Assembly (NCBI RefSeq): GCF_018760735.1
Contig: NZ_JAHHZN010000012.1
Coordinates: 61,267-125,266, forward strand
DNA from: Hymenobacter piscis
Lineage (GTDB): Bacteria > Bacteroidota > Bacteroidia > Cytophagales > Hymenobacteraceae
DNA length: 64,000 nucleotides
Reading direction: 5' to 3'
Translations under genes and position numbers: made by a program
Shown: positions 55,982 to 64,000 of the stretch, piece after piece
Numbering within the stretch: the first letter of the stretch is position 1
Layout: each line of letters opens with the position of its first letter
Notes under the pieces: generated by a model
Database searches by the model: none
Told to the model about the DNA's origin: nothing
The model's input: only the letters and a program-made list of their open reading frames with translations

Positions 55982-56482
55982 ATGAAAATGCCTACCCGCC
56001 TGCCTGCCTTCCTGAGTTCCGCCGCCCGGTTTACCGGCCTGGCCGCCTGGCAAACGGGGCATCTGTTCCGCAAAACCGCCCGCGCGGCCCTCGATGCTGT
56101 GCAGGACGTGCTGCGGGCCGAAGTGGTGCAGGGCAACGGGGAGCTGGTGCGCGACTTTCTGGTGGGCAAGGCCCTGCCCATGGCCCGCACCCTGCTGCTG
56201 GAGCGCATGGCCGCCCGCCTACTGCTGCGCCTGGGCCTGCGCGGAGCGTTGGCTTCCAATGTAGTCGGCTGGATTCTGCCCGTAGTAGTGGAGCAGCTGC
56301 TGAAGGCCGGGCAGAAGTCGGGACTCTTTGATAAGGTCCGCCAGAACGCTACCGTCCAGGACACGCTGCTGCGCCTGGAGGAACTGCGCCTGGCCACCTG
56401 GAAGCGCCTGGTGCCCGACCCCGGCACGGGTGCCGAGCTGCTGCCCGACGACACGGTTCCGCCCCGGCAGCTTTCGGCCTGA
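55982..56482 (+). CDS. Hypothetical protein with hydrophobic helix
   Basis: A 166-aa basic, mostly helical protein (RFTGLAAWQTGHLFRKTARA, EVVQGNGELVRDFLVGKALP, RMAARLLLRLGLRGALASN) with a hydrophobic stretch VVGWILPVVVEQLLKAG. It ends in a short acidic/Pro tail. The ATG at 55982 is preferred over 55946. No family recognised; divergent from the PIG3-type gene. Confidence 0.62.
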   Translation: MKMPTRLPAFLSSAARFTGLAAWQTGHLFRKTARAALDAVQDVLRAEVVQGNGELVRDFLVGKALPMARTLLLERMAARLLLRLGLRGALASNVVGWILPVVVEQLLKAGQKSGLFDKVRQNATVQDTLLRLEELRLATWKRLVPDPGTGAELLPDDTVPPRQLSA

Positions 56483-56551
56483 ACCGGCCCCAAACCCGGT
56501 TTTTTAGCGAATAATTCCCCTCTACAACTTTATTACCTTTTATCGTTTTTG

Positions 56552-56965
56552 ATGCCTGACCGCGCAATCCGCCCCCCGAAAGCAGACCGTAAGTGGGCCC
56601 ACATGCACGATACCTCTGCCCTGCCGACGGGAGACCACACGCGTTTCCCCCCGGCCCGGACGGCCCTCCGCGACTTGTACCGGACCGTTCGTCACCTTCC
56701 TTCCTCCGACCCTTACGCTCCCGCCCGCCTGGCCCGCATCACCGATCAGGCCGAATACCTGCTCGAAACCTGGCCCCTGGCCGAGTGGCCGGTCGCTCTG
56801 CACTCGGGCCAGCCCTTGCCCGAGCGCCACGTGCTGCTGGGCTGGGTGGCCACTGCCCGCCGCGAAATCACGCACGCGGGTACTGCTGCCGGCACCGTGT
56901 GGCCCTACCCACAGTGGCACCGTATCACTACCACCCTGCTTGCCGCTTTGGTGCCCTTTGCGTGA
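56552..56965 (+). CDS. Hypothetical protein
   Basis: A 137-aa soluble protein with TALRDLYRTVRHLPSSDPYA, RLARITDQAEYLLETWPLAE and HVLLGWVATARREITHAGTA. Start uncertain: ATG at 56552 or MHDTSALP at 56603. The upstream AT-rich stretch (56495-56550) looks like its promoter. No family recognised. Confidence 0.55.
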   Translation: MPDRAIRPPKADRKWAHMHDTSALPTGDHTRFPPARTALRDLYRTVRHLPSSDPYAPARLARITDQAEYLLETWPLAEWPVALHSGQPLPERHVLLGWVATARREITHAGTAAGTVWPYPQWHRITTTLLAALVPFA

Positions 56966-56971
56966 GAGTAA

Positions 56972-57185
56972 TCAGGGATTAGGGATTAGGGATTAGGGAT
57001 TAGGGTCAATACGTCATTCTGTGCTGCGCGAGGCATCTTTTTACGTCGGCCCGGATCCGTAACACAATTAGCCTTAGCCGCGTGCGGATCCTTCGCGCGC
57101 GGCTAAGTTCGCGCGCGGCTAAGGATGACATGCTTACTTATGCACTAAAACCCAAGCCCTGATTCCTGAAACCTAAGCCCTAATC
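56972..57185. repeat. Direct GGGATTA repeats with a distant inverted partner, enclosing a degenerate hairpin
   Basis: Four GGGATTA units (56976-57003) face CCTAAGCCCTAATC words at 57171-57185. Between them lie GTCATTCTGTGCTGCGCGAGGC and a GC-rich hairpin region (CGCGCGGCTAAG twice) ending in GGATGACATGC. The structure is a decayed member of the layered palindromes seen elsewhere. No gene in this 254-bp gap. Confidence 0.6.
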
Positions 57186-57219
57186 GCTATCTTTTCGGGT
57201 ACGTTTTCCCGCTTCGTTT

Positions 57220-57780
57220 ATGAATGGTTACCGGCCCGATGCGCGTTTGCTGGCCCAGCTGCGTGAGCAGGAACGCACGGCCCATCTGACGCGCCTGGCC
57301 CGCAGGCTGCGCTGGCTGAACTGGGCAGGATTGGCCTTTTGCCTGCTGCTGGGCCTCGACTGGGCCCTGCCCCTGCGTGAATTCGCCGATGAGCCGCTGC
57401 TGCAGCAGCGGCCGGTATCGGCCGGGGGCACCCTGGCCAACCCCCAGATGGCCTACCAGCTGACCACCCCGCACACCCGGTTTCAGCTTCCCCCCAGCCA
57501 GATGTACCGGTTGCAGGGCGCCAGCCGCGTAACGGTGTGGCGCACGCCCCTGCTGCGCATCGTCCGCTTCGTGAAGGCGCCCACGGTGGTGGCCGGGCGC
57601 GAGCCGTTTGCTCCGGCCGGCGGGCGGCTGTACCGCTCGGTGCTGGCCGCGTTTCCACTGGCCCTGTTCGTGGTGGCCGGAGTAGGCCTGCTGCTGCCCT
57701 TCGACCCCGAAACCCGCCTGAATACGTCCGTTGTCAGCGGCCTGCTCTGGATCGTGACGTTGACGCTGCTGGTGCTGTAG
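57220..57780 (+). CDS. Hypothetical three-span membrane protein
   Basis: A 186-aa protein with membrane helices LRWLNWAGLAFCLLLGLDWA, LYRSVLAAFPLALFVVAGVG and LLWIVTLTLLVL, and an exported middle domain of about 85 residues (residues 52-140). No family recognised. The ATG at 57220 follows an AT-rich stretch. The following 218 bp contain no gene and no clear signal. Confidence 0.62.
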   Translation: MNGYRPDARLLAQLREQERTAHLTRLARRLRWLNWAGLAFCLLLGLDWALPLREFADEPLLQQRPVSAGGTLANPQMAYQLTTPHTRFQLPPSQMYRLQGASRVTVWRTPLLRIVRFVKAPTVVAGREPFAPAGGRLYRSVLAAFPLALFVVAGVGLLLPFDPETRLNTSVVSGLLWIVTLTLLVL

Positions 57781-57998
57781 TCTTCTGCCTCAGCCACGGC
57801 GGCAAGCAAGGCGGGTAGCACGTTTCCACAGAAGGTGTCCCCGGAAAGGATTAACCCGGTCCCGAAGTTTGGCCAGGTCCCGGAATTTGGCCAGCTTTGA
57901 GGCTGGCTGACTTTTCGGCCCCGGCCGGGCAATCCGGCGGACGCGCCTGCTCCGTGTGCGGCAACCTTTCTCTTCCGGCTCTTCTACCCGTTTGCCTC

Positions 57999-58427
57999 AT
58001 GGCTCTTGAACTAACCAACGGATTCGGTAAGGTTTACCTCACCATCGAGTATAATCCCGCCAGCGAATGGGTATACAACAACTGGGTGGGCTACCAGACC
58101 TACACGGGCATTGTAGCCGGGGCCGATGCCTGCCTGGCCCCGCTGCGCGAGCATGCCTGCCCTTATCTGCTCAACGACAACCGCCAGGTGCTGGGGCCCT
58201 GGGACCACGCCGTGGAGTGGATTGTAACCGACTGGGCCCCGCGCGCCATTGCCCAGGGCCTTACCCACTTTGCCCACGTGGTAAGCCCCGAGTCGCTGGC
58301 TGCCATTTCGGCCGAGGCCATGCACATCGGCATCGGGGGCAAGCTGCAGATGAAAATGTTCGGCGATATTGACGAGGCCGCCGACTGGCTGCGACAGGCC
58401 CGGCAGACGGTCGGGAGCGGCAGCTAA
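57999..58427 (+). CDS. STAS-like hypothetical protein
   Basis: A 142-aa soluble protein (GFGKVYLTIEYNPASEWVYN, NNWVGYQTYTGIVAGADACL, LLNDNRQVLGPWDHAVEWIV, GLTHFAHVVSPESLAAISAE, FGDIDEAADWLRQ). The alternating strand/helix pattern and closing FxDxxEAxxWL motif resemble SpoIIAA/STAS-like proteins of Bacteroidota. The ATG at 57999 is used. A bidirectional terminator follows. Confidence 0.66.
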   Translation: MALELTNGFGKVYLTIEYNPASEWVYNNWVGYQTYTGIVAGADACLAPLREHACPYLLNDNRQVLGPWDHAVEWIVTDWAPRAIAQGLTHFAHVVSPESLAAISAEAMHIGIGGKLQMKMFGDIDEAADWLRQARQTVGSGS

Positions 58428-58463
58428 CCCGCATCACCGGCCATTGGGCCGGCAACCATTATC

Positions 58464-58519
58464 AACCAAAAAGCCAAACGGCCGTTTCCATCGGGGAGCG
58501 GCCGTTTAGCTTTTTGGTT
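58464..58519. terminator. Bidirectional terminator hairpin between convergent genes
   Basis: AACCAAAAAGCCAAACGGCC (from 58464) pairs with its near-complement ending 58519 with one mismatch; A and T runs sit on both sides. Confidence 0.85.
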
Positions 58520-58541
58520 CACCCTCACAATGCAAGGCAAC

Positions 58542-58574
58542 AAAAAAAGCCGCTCCCACCCGGAAACGGCTTTT
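58542..58574 (-). terminator. Terminator of the glutamine synthetase gene
   Basis: On the minus strand AAAAGCCG, a 14-nt loop, CGGCTTTTTTTG. It lies 60 bp past the glutamine synthetase stop. Confidence 0.75.
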
Positions 58575-58633
58575 CTGAAATCGTGGCGCGGAGAAAATTC
58601 CCACCCAACTCCGGCCCGATTCTGACCCTGGAC

Positions 58634-60823
<2,190 letters not shown>

Positions 60824-60865
60824 ATGGATGGTGTGGCGTGAAAGGCTAAAAGACAATAACTGCCT

Positions 60866-60873
60866 CAAAGGTA
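60866..60873 (-). promoter_or_regulatory. Bacteroidota -7 box (TACCTTTG) upstream of glnN
   Basis: Reads TACCTTTG on the minus strand, 43 bp before the glutamine synthetase ATG. The rest of the 322-bp divergent gap (60824-61145) is AT-rich and holds no gene. Confidence 0.6.
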
Positions 60874-61132
60874 CGACCCGGAAGAAAGATTCCACGCAAT
60901 GCCTTAATTTTTTTACCTCATTTTCGATAAAAACACCTCTTTTCCCTACCTACCCCCTGCTTAATCCGATAACAAAACCAAAAAACTAACTCCTTTTCGT
61001 CGAATCCCCTCCTCTTTCCAAACTATGTCACTCCAATAGCAGGATTTTTACCAGCCGGCGGCGGGCCGGGTGCCGGGGCCCGCCCGCCGCGCCGCCCCAG
61101 GAACTCGTGCGGAGCATCGGGGCGGCGGCCCT

Positions 61133-61140
61133 TACCTTTG
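61133..61140 (+). promoter_or_regulatory. Bacteroidota -7 box (TACCTTTG) almost touching the start codon of the sulfatase gene
   Basis: TACCTTTG ends only 5 bp before the GTG at 61146, so transcription starting at the usual distance would give a leaderless or nearly leaderless mRNA. Confidence 0.5.
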
Positions 61141-61145
61141 CCCTC

Positions 61146-63011
61146 GTGAGAAACCGCTTCGCCTTCCAGCCGCGCTACTTTTTGTTCTGGCTGGCTTTTT
61201 TGATGGCCGCCAAGGGCCTGTTCCTGCTCTACTACCTGCCGCGCACCCTGGCCCTGCCGGCCGGCACGGTGCCGCGCATCTTCGGCTACGGCCTGCGCCT
61301 GGATGCCTCGGCCACGGCCTACCTGTGCCTGCTGCCCTTCCTGCTGCTGACGGTGGGCAGCCTGGCCGGGCCGCGGTTTCCGCTGGAGCGGCTGCTGCGC
61401 CTCGTAACGGGCGCGGCGGGCACGGCCGTGGCCACCCTGACCGTGGCCGACCTGGCCCTCTACGGCCCCTGGGGGTTCCGCCTCGATGCCACGCCCCTGC
61501 AGTACCTGAGCACGCCGGGCGAAGCCCTGGCCTCGGCCGGCCCGGGCCAGCTGGGGCTGCTGCTGGGCTTGTGGCTGGGCCTGCTGGGGTTGGGCTGGGA
61601 CTTCTATAAAGGAATAGTGGGCCGGCTGGCCGCCCTGCCGCCGGGCTTCGGGCGCGGGCGGGCGGCGCTGGCGGGGCTGCTCTACCTGGCCCTGCTGGTG
61701 GTGCCCCTGCGCGGGGGCCTGCAGCAGATTCCGGTGAACCAGAGCGACGTGTACTTTTCCGGCGTGCCCTTCGCCAACCACGCGGCCGTGAACGTGCCCT
61801 GGAACGTGCTCAACGCCCTGCGCCTGCAAACCAGCCCCATCAACCCCTACCAGTTCCTGCCCGATACCGCCGCCGCCCGCCTCACCGCCAGCCTCTACGC
61901 CCCCGCCGGCCCCGATACTGTGCAGCTGCTGCGCCCGGGCCTGGGCCGGCCCAACGTGCTCTTTATCATTCTGGAGAGCTTCACCGGCAAGCTGGTGGGC
62001 CACCTGGGCGGCGAGCGGGGCGTCACGCCCACCCTCGACAGCCTGAGCCGCATGGGCGTTTCGTTCCGCAACGTGTACGCGGCCGGCGACCGGAGCCAGA
62101 AGGGCCTCGTGGCCCTGCTCTCGGGCTACCCCAACCAACCCACCGCCAGCATCATCAAGTACCCGCGCAAAACCGAGCGCCTGCCCCACCTGGCCCGGGT
62201 GCTCAGGGGCCAGGGCTACTCCACGGCCTACTACCACGGCGGCGAGCTGGCCTTTGCCAACATGAAGAGCTACCTCCTCACGGCCGGCTACCAGCACCTC
62301 ACCGAGCGGGCCGACTTCCGCTCCCGGGACCAGAACGCCAAGTGGGGCGCCCACGACCACGTGCTGCTGAACCGGATGCTGCAAGAGCTGCCCCAACAAC
62401 GGCCGCCGTTTTTCGTGACGGCCTTTACCCTCAGCTCCCACGAGCCCTTCGACGTGCCCATGCGCACCCGCTTTGCGGGCTCCGACGAGGCCAGCCGCTT
62501 CCGCAACTCCGTGTTCTACACCGACCACGTGCTGGGCCAGTTCCTGCAAACGGCCCGGCAGCAGCCCTGGTGGGCCAACACGCTGGTGGTGCTGGTAGCC
62601 GACCACGGCCACCCCCAGCCCGGCGACTCGCCCAACCACGACCCGGCCAAGTTCCGCATCCCGCTCCTGCTCACCGGCGGGGCCCTGGCCCCCGCCGCCC
62701 GGGGCCGGCAGGTGCTTACCTACGGCTCCCAGACCGACGTGGCCGCGACGCTCCTGCACCAGCTGCACCTGCCCGCCACCAACTTCCCCTGGAGCCGCGA
62801 CCTGCTGGCCCCCGCCCCGCCCGCCTGGCCCGGCGGCGCGGCCTTCTACTGCTTCACCGACGGCTTCGGCGTAGCTACTCCCGCCGGCACGGTGACCTAC
62901 GACAACGTAGCCCGCCGCGTCATCGAGCAGGATTCGGCCGTTTCCCGGCGGCAGCTGCGCTTCGGCCAGGCCTATGAGCAGGTGTCGTTCGGGGATTTTC
63001 TGGGGAAGTGA
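61146..63011 (+). CDS. LTA-synthase-family sulfatase/phosphoglycerol transferase
   Basis: A 621-aa inner-membrane protein. Five N-terminal helices (FLFWLAFLMAAKGLFLLYYL, AYLCLLPFLLLTVGSLAG, VTGAAGTAVATLTVADLALY, LGLLLGLWLGLLGLG, ALAGLLYLALLVVPL) precede a periplasmic alkaline-phosphatase-fold domain from about residue 270 (NVLFIILESFTGKLVGHLGG). The nucleophile region reads GDRSQKGLVALLSGYPNQP, with Ser where many relatives have Thr. Metal ligands later are in WGAHDHVLLNRM and LVVLVADHGHPQPGDSPNH. In Gram-negatives such enzymes transfer phosphoglycerol or phosphoethanolamine to glycans or lipids. The GTG at 61146 is inferred; ATG at 61204 would cut into the first helix. Confidence 0.86.
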   Translation: MRNRFAFQPRYFLFWLAFLMAAKGLFLLYYLPRTLALPAGTVPRIFGYGLRLDASATAYLCLLPFLLLTVGSLAGPRFPLERLLRLVTGAAGTAVATLTVADLALYGPWGFRLDATPLQYLSTPGEALASAGPGQLGLLLGLWLGLLGLGWDFYKGIVGRLAALPPGFGRGRAALAGLLYLALLVVPLRGGLQQIPVNQSDVYFSGVPFANHAAVNVPWNVLNALRLQTSPINPYQFLPDTAAARLTASLYAPAGPDTVQLLRPGLGRPNVLFIILESFTGKLVGHLGGERGVTPTLDSLSRMGVSFRNVYAAGDRSQKGLVALLSGYPNQPTASIIKYPRKTERLPHLARVLRGQGYSTAYYHGGELAFANMKSYLLTAGYQHLTERADFRSRDQNAKWGAHDHVLLNRMLQELPQQRPPFFVTAFTLSSHEPFDVPMRTRFAGSDEASRFRNSVFYTDHVLGQFLQTARQQPWWANTLVVLVADHGHPQPGDSPNHDPAKFRIPLLLTGGALAPAARGRQVLTYGSQTDVAATLLHQLHLPATNFPWSRDLLAPAPPAWPGGAAFYCFTDGFGVATPAGTVTYDNVARRVIEQDSAVSRRQLRFGQAYEQVSFGDFLGK

Positions 63012-63051
63012 GGGAGTGGCTGGGGTGGCATGGCAACAGCTATGCTTTTGG

Positions 63052-63876
63052 CTCGCCTACTTCGTTGGAAAATTACAAATCCGAAAATGTATTATATTTG
63101 ACCCTTTGAACAGGCCCTAAAAATAATGTCGCAAATAAAAATCAGGGTAAAAATCAGCAAGACAATATCAATTCTAACTTGGGCAATTGTATTTGTGGTT
63201 GCTATGGGGATTCTAACGAGGTTGATTCCGGTTTTCACACCCTATCAAACAGCATTTGGACTCATAGCTTTATTTGACATGGATTCTGAAAGGACTATTC
63301 CGGCTTACTTATCCGCACTGAATTTAGGATTTGCGGCCTTATTACTTACCCTTATAACCCACATTAAGAAGTCATTGCACGATGCATACTGGCTGCACTG
63401 GCTATTATTATCTTTAGGATTTGGGTATCTTTCAATAGATGAAGCCGTAAGTCTCCATGAGCTATTAACTCAAATTATTAAAGACCATAATCCTACACTA
63501 AGTGGAGTACCCTTTCATTATATCATAGCTATTATGGGATTTACAGTCGTGGCTCTACTTTTGCTGTTTTATGGAAATTTTCTTAAGCACTTACAGCCTC
63601 AAGACAGGCTACGTTTCACAGTGGCTGGGGCACTATTTGTAACTGGCGCTTTTGGTATAGAAGCCATAGGAGGATACATTGTCACTCACTTAGACCAGTT
63701 GTCGACAGATTTAATATATGTGGAAGTAGTAATAGAAGAATCGATGGAAATGTTTGGTATTCTGCTTTTTATCAGAGCTCTTCTCATCTATATAAAAGAT
63801 CTGGCCCCTGCGACACGCCGGGAAATATCCCACTCAGCCACAGTGCCAGTGTAGGCTTCCCCATGAGGTAGGCTAG
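63052..63876. mobile_element. AT-rich segment bounded by inverted repeats related to the 38469-38948 element
   Basis: The right boundary 63854-63876 (GGCTTCCCCATGAGGTAGGC plus TAG) matches the inner 23 nt of the 38469-38948 right terminal repeat at 19 of 23 positions. At the left, 63052-63072 (CTCGCCTACTTCGTTGGAAAA) matches its inverse at 15 of 21. Between them lies one AT-rich gene for a membrane protein and no transposase. The right motif could instead belong to the adjoining IS element. Confidence 0.55.
63126..63854 (+). CDS. Multi-span membrane protein, probably horizontally acquired
   Basis: A 242-aa protein with six predicted membrane helices (ISILTWAIVFVVAMGILTRL, IPAYLSALNLGFAALLLTLI, WLHWLLLSLGFGYLSIDEAV, FHYIIAIMGFTVVALLLLFY, FTVAGALFVTGAFGIEAIGG, MEMFGILLFIRALLIYI). 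Charged residues inside or beside helices recur as SIDEAVSLHELL and EVVIEESMEMFG, a pattern that could ligate metal. The DNA is far more AT-rich than the surroundings and its stop abuts the 23-nt repeat core. No characterised family is recognised. Confidence 0.7.
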   Translation: MSQIKIRVKISKTISILTWAIVFVVAMGILTRLIPVFTPYQTAFGLIALFDMDSERTIPAYLSALNLGFAALLLTLITHIKKSLHDAYWLHWLLLSLGFGYLSIDEAVSLHELLTQIIKDHNPTLSGVPFHYIIAIMGFTVVALLLLFYGNFLKHLQPQDRLRFTVAGALFVTGAFGIEAIGGYIVTHLDQLSTDLIYVEVVIEESMEMFGILLFIRALLIYIKDLAPATRREISHSATVPV

Positions 63877-64000
63877 AGTGTGTGGACAGTCATCGGAGCC
63901 AATCGAGGGCGGCGAGCAGGTGAGCACTGGCTAAGAAGCAGGTGGCCGTTTTCTCGTAGCGGGTGGCAAAGCCCCGCGCCTCCTTGAGCCGGCCAAAGAA
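63873..64000. mobile_element. Left end of an IS5-like insertion sequence (partial)
   Basis: The transposase fragment is followed by CTAGAGTGTGTGGACAGTCA (63873-63892), a plausible IS terminal repeat. The other end lies outside the window, so the boundary is approximate. Confidence 0.5.
63890..64000 (-). CDS. IS5-family transposase, C-terminal fragment (cut by window edge)
   Basis: The visible 36 codons read FFGRLKEARGFATRYEKTAT, then CFLASAHLLAALDWLR and a stop. This matches the C-terminal RLKxxRxxATRYxK signature and following helix of DDE transposases of the IS5 family. The gene continues beyond the window. Confidence 0.82.
   Translation of the reverse strand, partial: FFGRLKEARGFATRYEKTATCFLASAHLLAALDWLR

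Noticed and set aside
56972..57005. Telomere-like TTAGGG repeats
   Set aside because: Only four units, in a 7-bp GGGATTA period, with an inverted partner 170 bp away; part of a decayed palindrome in the chromosome interior.

Overview
The window looks like a chromosomal segment of a high-GC, Hymenobacter-like member of the Bacteroidota (order Cytophagales). The evidence is a giant protein with a type IX secretion (T9SS) type B C-terminal domain next to a PorP/SprF gene, a type III glutamine synthetase, a long Bacteroidota-type IspG, a CrtA-like carotenoid oxygenase, and several upstream copies of the Bacteroidota -7 promoter motif TAnnTTTG (usually TACCTTTG). No rRNA, tRNA or CRISPR array was seen.

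Layout. 1-5.2 kb: a partial secreted protein, alaS, a MerR-type regulator and dprA. 5.4-13.4 kb: a class IV aminotransferase, two paralogous tiny genes, a carboxypeptidase-regulatory/alpha-beta-hydrolase fusion, TonB-C-domain proteins, thyA, and a photolyase-like/TIGR03643/SRPBCC cluster. 13.6-17.6 kb: an MMPL transporter and small proteins including an Imm51-like orphan. 17.6-26.7 kb: a two-component system followed by a tripartite RND efflux operon (adaptor, pump, outer-membrane channel). 26.8-35.5 kb: aldo/keto reductase, VOC protein, and the T9SS-secreted repeat protein with PorP/SprF. 35.6-44.2 kb: an Upf1-like helicase, a SlyD-like FKBP, a 480-bp AT-rich element with terminal inverted repeats, ACP phosphodiesterase-like, FMN-binding and CrtA-like genes, and leuS. 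44.4-51.7 kb: an SDR/Rrf2 pair sharing an operator, a RelE/ParE toxin-antitoxin pair, YjbR, acyl-CoA ligase and a group of immunity-like genes. 51.7-61 kb: ispG, oxidoreductases, small hypotheticals and glutamine synthetase III. 61-64 kb: an LTA-synthase-like sulfatase, a second AT-rich membrane gene bounded by related inverted repeats, and the end of an IS5-like transposase.

The most striking feature is the density of palindromic intergenic repeats from several unrelated families. One family (arms built from GTTGTCAGTTGTTAG-type words) also sits in frame inside two essential genes, alaS and ispG. There it is read in the same frame and gives both proteins an inserted peptide containing LSVVSE and TTDNQQLTT, which resembles the behaviour of Rickettsia palindromic elements. 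The second notable signal is a pair of AT-rich segments (38469-38948 and 63052-63876) that carry membrane-protein genes but no transposase and share a 23-nt inverted-repeat core. Third, two identical-geometry TGTAAC-N7-GTTACA operators lie upstream of an Rrf2 regulator and its neighbouring SDR gene. All functional calls rest on reading motifs; no database search was run.
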